A stretch of 64,000 nucleotides of DNA from positions 62,001-126,000 of the forward strand of contig NZ_VCIW01000017.1 in assembly GCF_005765165.1 (NCBI RefSeq), in the 5' to 3' direction. The notes beneath the pieces were generated by a model. It was given only the letters and a program-made list of their open reading frames with translations, did no database searches and was not told the DNA's origin. This stretch comes from Paenibacillus antri (GTDB lineage: Bacteria; Bacillota; Bacilli; Paenibacillales; YIM-B00363). Positions 44,263-52,621 of the stretch are shown here, piece after piece. The position numbers and the translations under genes were made by a program. Position 1 is the stretch's first letter. Each line of letters opens with the position of its first letter.

Positions 44263-44911
44263 CCCTTCATCGCTCCTCATCGAATATGCTTTGCGCGTAT
44301 GTAAGTCGCTTCCGTAGGTCTACTTCATTATACTAGAGATTCGGCGAGGTTTATGATATCGCTTTCATATTTTTTCGTCAAAATAAGGAAGTAGACGCGG
44401 CGAAACGCCTCCCGCGCGTTTTATTTTCGGAAATCTAGGGTTTATCCTATCCTAAACTATCCTGCCCAATTACTTCAATGAACAACGGCAGCCGATCGCG
44501 TTCCGGCTGCCGCCATGTGGTGATTGTTGTTTCCACAAAACCGCCACTAAATTCTTTTTATTATTAATAATTTCATGAATCAAACCATTCTTGATTCAAA
44601 ATAAATTACCTCCAACACTATTTTCTCCTTACACTACATACATCTAAGCATTGAGAAATAACTAGTAGCGCAGAAGGGAATTACTCGAAGCAAGCCTAGA
44701 GAACGGGAAACAATAGCGTAAAAGATTTTCAAGTTCTTGGCCGCCGCTGTATCATTTTGGAGTCAATCTAATGCGGACGACCGCGGACGTCCCCCTTTTT
44801 TATCGGTGCAATTAGATTAGTTGAGCCAATTAAAATTTCGGACCTACCGCCACAGCTATACGGGATCCAGAAGCGCGTTTTCGATCATATGAATGCGAGT
44901 AGTTTGTTATG
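44263..44911. other. Long intergenic region with cre-like site and hairpins
   Basis: 649 bp without a gene. At 44355-44368 TGATATCGCTTTCA resembles a catabolite-responsive element (one mismatch) upstream of fdhA. Repeat copy D lies at 44464-44512. At about 44775-44805 a GGACG/CGTCC hairpin is followed by C5T6, terminator-like, and is framed by AATCTAATGC and GCAATTAGATT in inverted orientation. The rest is AT-rich and featureless. Confidence 0.4.
44464..44512. repeat. Dispersed hairpin repeat, copy D
   Basis: CCCAATTACTTCAATGAACAAC, split here as module X, followed by an 8-bp stem GGCAGCCG/CGGCTGCC (44487-44511). Module Y (TTATTGCGCTATCG) is lacking in this copy. Confidence 0.45.
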
Positions 44912-45781
44912 TTATCGGAAATACAAGGCCAAATGGGCCGCAGCTTTCAAGATGCCTTCGCGCTCCTTTTCCAGCGTTCCCCAGAAGCGGTGATCCTCTA
45001 GCTCGATGCTGACCGCGCCTTGATAGCCAAGACTATCGAGCCTAACAGCAACCTTGCTCCATTCAACGGCGCCGTGTCCGGGAATCGTATACCGCCAGGA
45101 GCCTTCCGAAAATCCGTATTTCGCCCCAAAGGTAGCCGGCAGGACGCCGCATTCGTAGAGCTCGTCATTCAAAATTTCCGTATCTTTGCCGTGGCAATGG
45201 TTAACTCGTTCGCCGAATTCCGTTAAAGCCCGCAAATAATCGATTCCGAGCCGTACGAGATGGGAAGGATCGTAATTGAGTCCGAAATGCTTGGAAGGGA
45301 TCGCTTCGAACATGGCGCGCCACATCTCCGGCGTGCAGCCGATCGTCGGGTAATGGGGAGCCGGTCCCGGCCAGCCCTCGATCGCGATGTAAACCCCCTG
45401 GCTTTCGGCATGTCGGACAAGTTCTGGGAACGTATCTTTCCAGATCGCGAAGCTCTCCCGGCGCGGTGTCGTATGATCCTCTGGCACGAGGCACATGAAC
45501 ATGACCTTGGCTCCGAGCGCTGCCATGCTGGTCATTTGCTGCTTGACAGATTCCGCTGCGGCATCCCGGCGGGCTTCGCTTTTGCTCAGAAGCGCGCCGG
45601 TTTGCGCCGCATCAACTGAGCCGATGCCGATCCCCGCCGCATCGCAGATTTGCTTCAATTCCGGATTCAGCTTTGGAACATCAAGCACGTCCATGCCCGC
45701 TCCAGCGGCCCATGCGGCTACTTGCTCCATACCTTCCGCGCCGATCTTCGGCGGAATGCGCATACCGATTTGCACCTTCAT
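44912..45781 (-). CDS. Sugar phosphate isomerase/epimerase family protein (TIM barrel)
   Basis: 289 aa, xylose-isomerase-like TIM barrel. Candidate metal ligands are Glu in YIAIEGWPGPAP, Asp/His in LNYDPSHLVRLGI, His in VNHCHGKDTEI and Glu in AVSIELEDHRFWG. AGGAGAGGTACGAG precedes the ATG. IolE/IolI-type and sugar epimerases share this fold. The adjacent Gfo/Idh oxidoreductase suggests inositol or keto-sugar catabolism. The substrate is unknown. Confidence 0.85.
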   Translation of the reverse strand: MKVQIGMRIPPKIGAEGMEQVAAWAAGAGMDVLDVPKLNPELKQICDAAGIGIGSVDAAQTGALLSKSEARRDAAAESVKQQMTSMAALGAKVMFMCLVPEDHTTPRRESFAIWKDTFPELVRHAESQGVYIAIEGWPGPAPHYPTIGCTPEMWRAMFEAIPSKHFGLNYDPSHLVRLGIDYLRALTEFGERVNHCHGKDTEILNDELYECGVLPATFGAKYGFSEGSWRYTIPGHGAVEWSKVAVRLDSLGYQGAVSIELEDHRFWGTLEKEREGILKAAAHLALYFR

Positions 45782-45924
45782 CTCGTACCTCTCCTAATTA
45801 TTCCGAATGGTCTTCCCGTTTCATAAGGCTTATACCCGGCCGCTTTGAAACGATGGTTGTATACTTCGAAAAGCCGCCGTTCGCGGCCTCCCGGATCCCG
45901 AACAAATAACGGAACGCTTGCCTG

Positions 45925-46914
45925 TTACAGGCGGATCACTTGGCTGCCGTTTGCCGCGCTCCTCCATGCCGCTTCCGTCAAACGCGCAATTCGCAAGCCG
46001 CAGCTCGAAGGAGCTGCCGCTTCACTTACTTTGCCGAGGATTAGATCAACAAAGTCGCGGTTCGGGTCGCTGGAAGCCGGAAGCTCCTCCTTGACTTCGA
46101 CGATTTCCCTTTGACCTTCCCTGGCGACAAAGATTCGACTGTTGCGGAACAGCACCGTCCCCTTGTCGCCGTGAAAGGATACGTCTTCATGCCATCCGAT
46201 CGTGGCGCTTCCTACGACGTTGAACGTCGCAATTGCGCCGCCTTGAAAACGTACTGTAACCGCAGAATCGATATCGACCTGCGTCCCGCGATTGTCGATG
46301 AGGGCGGATACACTTTCCGGCTCGAGACCTGTCGCCCACAACACAATGTCTAGCAAATGGCTGCCAGAATCGTTAAGCTGCCCGCCGCATGACAATGCCG
46401 GATTTTGCCTCCAGGTGCCGGTCGTGCCTTGCTGCCAGTTCTGTGCCTGATACGCGCATATATAATTGATGTTGCCCAATTCACCCTTTTGGATCAAATT
46501 CCGAATGTAAATGTATGGCCCTTGCAGGTGGCGCTGATAAGCGACGGCGAGATGCTTGTTTAGTTTTTCCGCTTGAGCGATGATGCGTTCCGCGTTCTCG
46601 GATCCGTCGACAAACGGCTTCTCCATAAGCACGTGCAAGCCGCCCTCCAAGCAAGCCATTCCTTGCTCGAAGTGCATGCTGTGCGGCGACACGATCACGG
46701 CGGCATCGGCGTTCACCTTGGCGATCGCTTCCCGGTAATCCGTAAAAACCGCTACGCCCGCAAGATCCGGAAAACGCGATCTCACTTGTTCGAGCGCCGC
46801 CTCGGACGGATCCGCGAGCGCCGCGATTTCCGCTTCTGGCACTTGCAGCAGCCTGCGAATATGCTCTCTTCCCATACCACCGACGCCAATCATTAAGAAG
46901 CGAACCTTTTCCAT
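45925..46914 (-). CDS. Gfo/Idh/MocA family oxidoreductase
   Basis: 329 aa from the ATG at 46914, with GGAGGTG eight bases upstream; the frame opens earlier without a site. Rossmann motif MIGVGGMGREHIRRLL (residues 8-23), EKP motif LMEKPFVDGSENAERI, and the catalytic-region QLNDSGSHLLDIVLWATG. Probably acts with the isomerase gene downstream (143-bp gap) on an inositol- or sugar-like compound. Confidence 0.9.
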   Translation of the reverse strand: MEKVRFLMIGVGGMGREHIRRLLQVPEAEIAALADPSEAALEQVRSRFPDLAGVAVFTDYREAIAKVNADAAVIVSPHSMHFEQGMACLEGGLHVLMEKPFVDGSENAERIIAQAEKLNKHLAVAYQRHLQGPYIYIRNLIQKGELGNINYICAYQAQNWQQGTTGTWRQNPALSCGGQLNDSGSHLLDIVLWATGLEPESVSALIDNRGTQVDIDSAVTVRFQGGAIATFNVVGSATIGWHEDVSFHGDKGTVLFRNSRIFVAREGQREIVEVKEELPASSDPNRDFVDLILGKVSEAAAPSSCGLRIARLTEAAWRSAANGSQVIRL

Positions 46915-47080
46915 ACAACAGCACCTCCAGAGTAGGTTGTAAAAGCTACTTTTTGCCGTTCCATTAATCAGCATTATTCTCTACGCATGTTCAGCAATCC
47001 TTCCAAAGTAGCGCCTAAGCATTTTTTCTTTTATAAAATTTGTCTATGTTAAATTTTAATGTTGATATTTGACCATAAGA

Positions 47081-47142
47081 AAACCGCCTTGGTGGAAAGG
47101 CGGTTTATTGAGCTATCGTCCCCGTTTACTTCAATAAAAGCA
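47081..47142 (-). terminator. aadK terminator inside dispersed repeat copy C
   Basis: AAACCGCC (47081-47088) pairs with GGCGGTTT (47099-47106), with TTTTC following on the minus strand. Next to it lies TTTATTGAGCTATCGTCCCC and TTTACTTCAATAAA, the modules shared with copies A, B and D, which themselves form an inverted repeat TTTATTGA/TCAATAAA. Confidence 0.6.
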
Positions 47143-47156
47143 ACACGTAAACCAGT

Positions 47157-48011
47157 TCATGTTAATGAGGTGTAAATATTATCCGTATACTTAGTAATGG
47201 CTTCATCATAATCTGGATACTTATAGCCGAGACATTCTGACACAGCTTTTGAATATTTTCTGAATAACTCATAACAAGTGAATAACGACTGCCACATTTC
47301 CTGATACCCATTCTCAGAATAGGTTGATAGGAGCTTTTCCCAATCTTCATTAGGAAGGTAACGATTAATAAATTTATAGTTCTTTCCTACGCTAAAAGTA
47401 TATCCGTGTTCCGAACCGATTTGCCAAGCCATCATTCTTAATAAATTAGGTCTTCCAATCTCGTTTAAATGGTCAATCGCAAAGAGTATTTCTTTTCTGG
47501 CTAATCCTTTTACTACGTAAGTCGAAACCATCCAGAACTCATTACAACAATCATCAAATGCCCTTGCGGTCGGCTTGCTAATCCAATATTGACGATCGTC
47601 TGCGATCACTTGTTGATTGATTAGAGTATCCTTATCGAGCAGGACCTCAACTAAACCGTCGTTCTTGGCAAAATAACCACCCGCCTCGTTAATGGGGATA
47701 AGTGTAAGGTCTAATTTATTACCATCCTCAAAGAGAATGATATATGAAAACCAGTTACCTAGCTCTGACGGAAAAAGCTCCATATCCTCGGGTTTTTGCA
47801 TCATAATCCGATTCCCAAAATAATCAAGCCAGTGGTCATTCTCCTTGAAAAACTCAATATCTGTCACAAAGTAAGAAATGTCATAATCCTGGAATATATC
47901 AGGAGGAATATTTTTGTTTGTACGTGACCCTTCCAATGTTACCAGTCGGATTCTATCATCTCTTATAGCAAAACCCAGAAGTATACTCATCATTTCTTGT
48001 TCGCTTCTCAA
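47157..48011 (-). CDS. aadK: Aminoglycoside 6-adenylyltransferase
   Basis: 284 aa from a TTG at 48011 (RSEQEMMSILLGFA next), chosen because GGGGGG lies seven bases upstream and the length then equals B. subtilis AadK. Longer in-frame starts lack a site. The nucleotidyltransferase motif is visible: LVTLEGSRTNKN (Gly-Ser), DYDISYFV (catalytic Asp pair) and KLDLTLIP. It adenylates position 6 of streptomycin. AT-rich compared with its surroundings, so probably acquired or long-resident in the accessory block. Confidence 0.93.
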   Translation of the reverse strand: MRSEQEMMSILLGFAIRDDRIRLVTLEGSRTNKNIPPDIFQDYDISYFVTDIEFFKENDHWLDYFGNRIMMQKPEDMELFPSELGNWFSYIILFEDGNKLDLTLIPINEAGGYFAKNDGLVEVLLDKDTLINQQVIADDRQYWISKPTARAFDDCCNEFWMVSTYVVKGLARKEILFAIDHLNEIGRPNLLRMMAWQIGSEHGYTFSVGKNYKFINRYLPNEDWEKLLSTYSENGYQEMWQSLFTCYELFRKYSKAVSECLGYKYPDYDEAITKYTDNIYTSLT

Positions 48012-48229
48012 TAGATAGCCCCCCGTTCTAACCATATTCTTTTGATTCATCGATACTCTTGATAATAACGGGACGAGGCCCGGCTTGCTGCAGTTTCTCC
48101 GAGAGACGTGGGTCTCCTTACCAGTTGCAGCTTGCTGGACTTCTGCAAGAGGTGGATTCCGTGAGCCCCCTGCTCGTAGCATTGGTCTATTTTACCTTAT
48201 TTCTTCATATTAAGTTGTTACGCATAACT
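48012..48229 (-). other. Structured leader region upstream of aadK
   Basis: The 5' region contains GCTGCA and TGCAGC arms flanking GGAGACC/GGTCTC-like arms, and a CGGG/CCCG hairpin followed by TTATTAT close to the gene. A leader RNA or attenuator is possible. T-box hallmarks were sought and not found. The in-frame extension of aadK through this region lacks a binding site. Confidence 0.3.
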
Positions 48230-48303
48230 GCCCCGTCCCTTCAACGAAGAAGGGAGCAGCTCCGCGCGGCGCTCTGCTCCCCGGTTATTGCGCTTTCGTC
48301 CCA
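48230..48303. repeat. Dispersed hairpin repeat, copy B
   Basis: GCCCCGTCCCTTCAACGAAG, then stem GGGAGCAG/CTGCTCCC (48252-48281), then TTATTGCGCTTTCGTCCC. Closest in structure to copy A. Confidence 0.55.
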
Positions 48304-48342
48304 AGTGTCCTAGTTTATAAACCGTACTATTCCTAAACAAAA

Positions 48343-48373
48343 GGGCGGTGACTGTTTTCGTACAATCGCCGCC
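48343..48373 (-). terminator. Hairpin after the IS110 transposase
   Basis: GGGCGGTGA pairs with TCGCCGCCC (one wobble) around a 13-nt loop, 14 bp downstream of the transposase stop. It may end the transposase message or lie near the element's end. Confidence 0.5.
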
Positions 48374-48386
48374 CGTCCATATTGTA

Positions 48387-49622
48387 TCATGCCGCTTCTT
48401 TACTGGGCACTACTGGAATTTCGTATGCTGCCTTAGTCTTCATCAGATAATAGATGACGTTGACCAATTTTCGCATGATGCAGATTATCGCTTGTTGCTT
48501 GGTTTTCCCTGCCGCCAGCCGCTCCCCGTAGTAGTTATAGAAGAAAGGATTTCGTGGCTCTTTTTTCGTCCTCGTAACGGCAATTTGACGAATCGCAAGG
48601 GCTTTAATGATGTCGTGCAATTCCCGATTGCCCTGCTTGCTCTTGTAGTTCCTGAACTTGTTGCCTGACGCTGCTACCACCGGAGCGGCTCCGGCGAATC
48701 GGGCTAGCTTGTCCGGTGAAGCGAATCGGTGTATGTCTCCGATCTCGGACACCAACTCTGCCGCAGTAACCAGTTCTATGCCCGTCATGGTTTCTAGTTG
48801 AAACCCTAACTGTTTCATCAGGCTTTCGATTTCCCGTTCAATACGGGTCAATTCACGCCCGTAGAAGCGGATGTTTCGTACAAGCCCCTTCACGATGAAA
48901 TCACGCTTGTCTTGGAAGTCCCTTGTCGTATCGCCATCTTCTGCTACTAGGCTTAGAATCTGCTCAGCCTTCTTCGTGGAAAGACCGTTGTTGCTTAACT
49001 TGCGAAGGTACTTCGCTAGTTCCTCGGCCCCCACGCCTGACAATCGACTCGGAGAGGGATACTTATGCCAAAATGCTAACGCTGTTTTGCCGTCAACCTC
49101 AGAGAAGAACTTCTTATAGCTCGGGTAATGGTAGCCTAACTGCTGATGGAGTCGTTTAACCATCCCTGTAAGACTCTTCGCTTGCCACTTCCGCTGAGTC
49201 ACAAGCTGACTAATCGCCCAGTACAGGTCAATCGGCTTTGCATCCGGCAGATTGTAAAGTTCGTCCCGTAGCACCCTTGCCACGCATTCTGCATCCCATG
49301 CGTCGGACTTCTCGACCGTAACATGGCTTTTCCGTCGGTTGTTCGCCAGTTTCGCGTTGACTTCCTTCACCCAACAGTTCTTCTCGGTCAGATAAACCGC
49401 TAATGCCCTGCCGAAGCCGCCCACGTCTTCAAGACCGTACACAACAGAAATGCCCTTCTTGGCATGCTTCTTTACTTCCTTCTCAAGCTGCGGAAATGCG
49501 GAGGGCTTGTTATCGAACTTGATTTCACCTAACTTCCGATTCCAACAGTCAATGATGACTGCGGTATGATGCTGCTTGTGCAGGTCAACGCCTACGTAAA
49601 TCAGTTTATCCGGCTGTAACAT
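48387..49622 (-). CDS. IS110-family transposase (DEDD type)
   Basis: 411 aa, full length. The RuvC-like N-terminal domain has VGVDLHKQHH (first Asp), YGLEDVGGFG (Glu) and KSDAWDAECVARVL (Asp pair). The C-terminal Tnp domain has GIELVTAAELVSEIG, FASPDKLARFAGAAPV and GNKFRNYKSKQGNRELHDII, with the conserved Ser in this region. IS110 enzymes recombine DNA guided by a bridge RNA encoded in the element's own non-coding end. The frame is intact, so the element may be active. Confidence 0.94.
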   Translation of the reverse strand: MLQPDKLIYVGVDLHKQHHTAVIIDCWNRKLGEIKFDNKPSAFPQLEKEVKKHAKKGISVVYGLEDVGGFGRALAVYLTEKNCWVKEVNAKLANNRRKSHVTVEKSDAWDAECVARVLRDELYNLPDAKPIDLYWAISQLVTQRKWQAKSLTGMVKRLHQQLGYHYPSYKKFFSEVDGKTALAFWHKYPSPSRLSGVGAEELAKYLRKLSNNGLSTKKAEQILSLVAEDGDTTRDFQDKRDFIVKGLVRNIRFYGRELTRIEREIESLMKQLGFQLETMTGIELVTAAELVSEIGDIHRFASPDKLARFAGAAPVVAASGNKFRNYKSKQGNRELHDIIKALAIRQIAVTRTKKEPRNPFFYNYYGERLAAGKTKQQAIICIMRKLVNVIYYLMKTKAAYEIPVVPSKEAA

Positions 49623-49624
49623 GC

Positions 49625-49805
49625 TCGCTCACTCCTTAGATGTTTGGGATTGAATGATTACTGCTGCGTTGGAACGTCTGCGGCTCCAACCCACCAGTAA
49701 CCACCCAATACGGATGGTTAGGATCAAGTCGGTAAAACAGGTCGCATCCTCAGTTCGAGCGGACAAAGCCGCAAAGACACGTTAGCGAATCCTCGTTTTA
49801 CTTCT
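49625..49805 (-). ncRNA. Candidate bridge RNA region of the IS110 element
   Basis: About 180 bp of non-coding DNA immediately upstream of the transposase, where IS110-group (not IS1111-group) elements encode their bridge RNA. Two stem-loops are visible: TAACCATCC with GGGTGGTTA around a short loop, and GTTGGA with TCCAAC around CCGCAGACG. Internal loops of such stems would hold the target- and donor-binding guides. Ends and guides cannot be set from one copy. Confidence 0.5.
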
Positions 49806-49813
49806 ATGCTCCG

Positions 49814-50590
49814 TTAGATGATTGCCTGATGAAGCCCCTCGACCTCAATGCCGCCGTAGTGGTAAAGACCTCGGTAAAACTCTCTGCGGTCAAGTATCCG
49901 CTTGACCTGTACTTTGCCAAACGGCTTGCCCTGTTGCGTGGTAAAGCCTTCAACGTTCAGCTGTGCTGCTAATTCCGTTAATGTCCAACTCGGGTACTGT
50001 TCCCGTATGTCAAAGAGCCGTTTTACTGCTAATGCTTGTCTCTCGTTGACTGCTATCGACTTCTGACCTTTGTTGGCCTTATAACCGAACGCCGCTCGAC
50101 CTCCGGCATAGCCGCCCTGCTGTGCTTTCTTGCTTCGGCCTCGGCTTAACTTCATGCTGATCTCTAAGCGTTGGTAAGCGTCGAGCAACTCCATCAATCC
50201 GTTAATCAGAAAGTCGGACGGGTCTTTCTTGTAGATGGAGTAGGTCGGCTGCTCGATGCTCTTTACGTCTACGCCGTACTTCTTGAACTCCCGATGAACA
50301 AGCACCTTCACGATGTCAGACCGCCATAAACGGCTCGTATTCAGCACCACAACTGCGTCATAATCTCGGGTGGCTAGTGCGGCTAACATGCTCTGAAAGC
50401 CAATTCTGTCCACTTCAAGCGCATCCTCATCCACCTTCGCCCCACTAATACCTTCATCCGTAAAGATGTCCTGCAAGTTCCATCCTTGCTCCTGACAATA
50501 GGAGCGGATTTCATCCTGTTGGTACGCTAAACTGTAACCGTCTTTAGCTTGTCCGCTTGTTGAAACTCTGACGTAACCGATGACATTCAT
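49814..50590 (-). CDS. Serine recombinase (resolvase/invertase family)
   Basis: 258 aa. The N-terminal catalytic domain has nucleophile S10 in IGYVRVSTSGQ, then LNTSRLWRSD with catalytic arginine. The recombinase (HTH-containing) domain follows from about residue 165 (GYKANKGQKSIAVNERQALAVKRLFD, TLTELAAQLNVEGFTTQQGKPF). Shorter than large phage integrases, without the zinc ribbon and coiled coil. It may resolve, invert or integrate a small element. Upstream lies an array of short direct repeats that could be its site. Confidence 0.88.
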   Translation of the reverse strand: MNVIGYVRVSTSGQAKDGYSLAYQQDEIRSYCQEQGWNLQDIFTDEGISGAKVDEDALEVDRIGFQSMLAALATRDYDAVVVLNTSRLWRSDIVKVLVHREFKKYGVDVKSIEQPTYSIYKKDPSDFLINGLMELLDAYQRLEISMKLSRGRSKKAQQGGYAGGRAAFGYKANKGQKSIAVNERQALAVKRLFDIREQYPSWTLTELAAQLNVEGFTTQQGKPFGKVQVKRILDRREFYRGLYHYGGIEVEGLHQAII

Positions 50591-50632
50591 GCTTTTCCTC
50601 CCCCTCCGTTACGATAATCACAATTTCCGTTA

Positions 50633-50762
50633 CGTTACAACGCTACAACGTTACAACGTTACAACGTTACAACGTTACAACGTTACAACGTTACAACGTT
50701 ACAAAACCATTATATGACGTTACAGCGTTACAAAACCATTATATGACGTTACAGCGTCACAT
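50633..50762. repeat. Iteron-like tandem array of CGTTACAA
   Basis: Nine tandem 8-bp units CGTTACAA run from 50633 to 50704 (the second reads CGCTACAA). They are followed by two 29-bp copies (50697-50725 and 50726-50754) in which CGTTACAA and CGTTACAG flank ACCATTATATGA, and a final degenerate CGTCACAT. The array lies between the divergent recombinase and XRE genes. It could be replication iterons, an operator array or a recombination site. Confidence 0.85.
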
Positions 50763-50824
50763 GCAATGTGCTTTTTCGTAAATCATGATATAGTGGTTCA
50801 TATACCGTTGGGGGAAAGTATGCT

Positions 50825-51031
50825 ATGAAAATCAAGATTAGATTGCAGGAACTGTTAGACGAACGAAATATTTCTCAACGTCAACTTGCGCTTATGGTCG
50901 ATATGCGTCCCGGCACAATAAATGCTCTTTGCAGGGGAACGACGGATAGAATTTACATCAGCACCCTTGAGCAGATATGTAACGCCTTGAACGTACACAT
51001 CCATGAGTTAATTGACATGGAAGATAAATAG
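50825..51031 (+). CDS. Small XRE-family regulator
   Basis: 68 aa, a single helix-turn-helix (LLDERNISQRQLALMVDMRPGTINALCRGTTDRIYISTLEQICNAL) with the HIHELIDMEDK tail. GGGGGAAAG precedes the ATG. It is divergent from the serine recombinase, with the CGTTACAA array between them as possible operator. Such proteins control plasmid or phage-like modules. Confidence 0.88.
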   Translation: MKIKIRLQELLDERNISQRQLALMVDMRPGTINALCRGTTDRIYISTLEQICNALNVHIHELIDMEDK

Positions 51032-51451
51032 TGCCGCCTCTCAGAGCCATTAGGAGAGCCGCCCAACGGGACGGAAGGAATCGACGGCGGAACCCTATCT
51101 CTGACTCTTGAGTAAAGTAACCGTAAAGTTATCCGCCCGTCTTTACCAATCCCCAAAAGAATCTAGAATCCCCCTGAAATGCAGACCGCCGCTCGGCGTG
51201 TCTGCTGTTTCTTTTTCAAGTGATTCTTAGCTTGATTCTTCTTTAATTGAATGTTGTTAATGATTATTATTAGTGAGACTCTTTGACGGTCTACAACAGA
51301 CTTTATGTCTGCCTTTCAGACTCTCAGTCTTGCATAACCGACTCTGCGTCAAATCCGTGGACACATTGTCTACAGCCCCTGTTTTCTAGCCATCAACAGA
51401 TTGTATGGCGGTTATCAGGACAGAGAGTCTGATGAGACAACAGACTCGTCA
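51032..51451. other. Gene-free region with AGACT-rich repeats and a terminator
   Basis: A terminator lies at 51181-51205 (GCAGAC/GTCTGC with inner CGCCG/CGGCG, then TGTTTCTTTTTC), probably ending the XRE transcript. From 51280 to 51450 the motif AGACT or its complement AGTCT recurs many times, often as CAGACT...GTCTG dyads. The pattern is unlike a gene and may be a replication or regulatory locus of the neighbouring Rep-like protein. Confidence 0.45.
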
Positions 51452-52063
51452 TTATTGACCGTTCATATCGGGCGGAAATCGTAATGCCGACTCCGATTTT
51501 AGGAACTGAGCATAGCTGTCGAGAATTTCCTTCTCAGCGTTTTTGTCCATTGGCAAGCGTCTTTCATGAAGTCTTTGAAGTCTAGTGATAAACGCCTTGT
51601 ACTCATCACGCTTCATTATCCCTTGAACCCATAGCGTCAACTCTCTTTCATTGACCTGCTTCCGTACACTACCGATAAACTCATGGGTCTTTTCGCTCAT
51701 CAGCAAATACGGGTGGCAATGGAGATAATTCGGCAGGTAATACGTATTGTTCTTGCCCTGACTGACGAGTATCATCTTCTTACTAGCCAGTTCCGTAATA
51801 TGACGCTCTATGGTTTTTGAACTGCTATTGACATTTCGGGCAATCGCTTCGATGGTCGGATAGCAAAGGTTCTTATCGCTCATATAAGCGATGAGGTCAA
51901 TGAGAATCAGCTTCTCATACGGACTCAGACCGTAGCACCGATGAATTTTATGCGGCACTTTGGTAAAACCCTTGTGCTGTGACGTGAATTGGCTTTCCTG
52001 ACTTACCTCGTCCATGTAGGTATTAGCGGCTCTATTGCTCTTTATCAACCATAGTTCATTCAT
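51452..52063 (-). CDS. Helix-turn-helix protein resembling plasmid replication initiators
   Basis: 203 aa. The winged helix-turn-helix (HTH_36-like) covers about residues 35-105: FTKVPHKIHRCYGLSPYEKLILIDLIAYMSDKNLCYPTIEAIARNVNSSSKTIERHITELASKKMI. This pattern is typical of RepA-like and phage-replication proteins that recognise iterons. AGGGGGAAACGAAA precedes the ATG. Next to it are AGACT repeats and, 700 bp away, the CGTTACAA array. The rest of the protein has no recognised domain. Confidence 0.75.
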   Translation of the reverse strand: MNELWLIKSNRAANTYMDEVSQESQFTSQHKGFTKVPHKIHRCYGLSPYEKLILIDLIAYMSDKNLCYPTIEAIARNVNSSSKTIERHITELASKKMILVSQGKNNTYYLPNYLHCHPYLLMSEKTHEFIGSVRKQVNERELTLWVQGIMKRDEYKAFITRLQRLHERRLPMDKNAEKEILDSYAQFLKSESALRFPPDMNGQ

Positions 52064-52075
52064 TTTCGTTTCCCC

Positions 52076-52276
52076 CTATTGAATGTTCCGCCCAATGGCG
52101 GCTATGAAGCAGGGGAGGCGGCTAGCCTGAAACGCATCCTTGCCTGCATATGTCAACTGCTCGTCAGCAGATTTCTTCCTTGCGCTGTAACAATCGCAAC
52201 AATGGTCAGTTCTGTTGCGGTCAAAATTAAATAATTCGATTTCACCGCCCTTATTCTGAATTGTCTTGCTATCCAT
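52076..52276 (-). CDS. Hypothetical small cysteine-containing protein
   Basis: 66 aa from the ATG at 52276, with a HCCDCYSARKK cluster that could bind zinc. It ends 12 bp before the start of the Rep-like gene. No good ribosome binding site is seen, and the frame continues upstream, so start and reality are uncertain. Confidence 0.3.
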   Translation of the reverse strand: MDSKTIQNKGGEIELFNFDRNRTDHCCDCYSARKKSADEQLTYAGKDAFQASRLPCFIAAIGRNIQ

Positions 52277-52578
52277 ACAAGAAGATGCGACTTCTGAACT
52301 TTTCACCCTCCCTATCTTGAGACAAGATATTGTACAGTTGCGGTTTAAATTAGAGAAACCGCAAGAAAGCGAAGTTAACAAAAAACAGGTCAATCATGGT
52401 GATATCTGACCATAATGAACCTGTAATATGTAACGCTAAAGCGTCACTTAGGTAATAAAATTCAAACATTTATGTGCGTACAGGCATATTAGCGGAATGT
52501 CATACGGGGATGATGGGGATTAAGTTCTTTTTGACGTAGCTGCCCGTTTCATTCGGCACTGGGTGGGGGTAAAAGAAA
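52277..52578. other. Intergenic region with two perfect inverted repeats
   Basis: TATCTTG-AGA-CAAGATA lies at 52313-52329 and TTGCGGTTT/AAACCGCAA (9-nt loop) at 52338-52364, both upstream of the Rep-like operon. They may be operator or copy-control structures. The remainder shows nothing. Confidence 0.4.
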
Positions 52579-52606
52579 GACCTTGAGGATTGATGCCCCC
52601 AAGGTC
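52579..52606 (-). terminator. Terminator after the immunity-like gene
   Basis: GACCTTG (52579-52585) pairs with CAAGGTC (52600-52606), extended by G/C pairs, and is followed on the minus strand by TTTCTTTT. Confidence 0.7.
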
Positions 52607-52621
52607 AACCTAACAATATTT

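Noticed and set aside
44775-44817. Insertion-sequence or MITE ends around the GGACG/CGTCC hairpin
   Set aside because: The flanking inverted repeat has a bulge, no target duplication is visible, and only one copy is present.
48012-48229. T-box leader upstream of aadK
   Set aside because: No GGGTGGNACCGCG-type antiterminator bulge and no convincing specifier loop could be found.
50633-50762. CRISPR array
   Set aside because: The units are 8 bp and directly adjacent; there are no unique spacers and no cas genes nearby.
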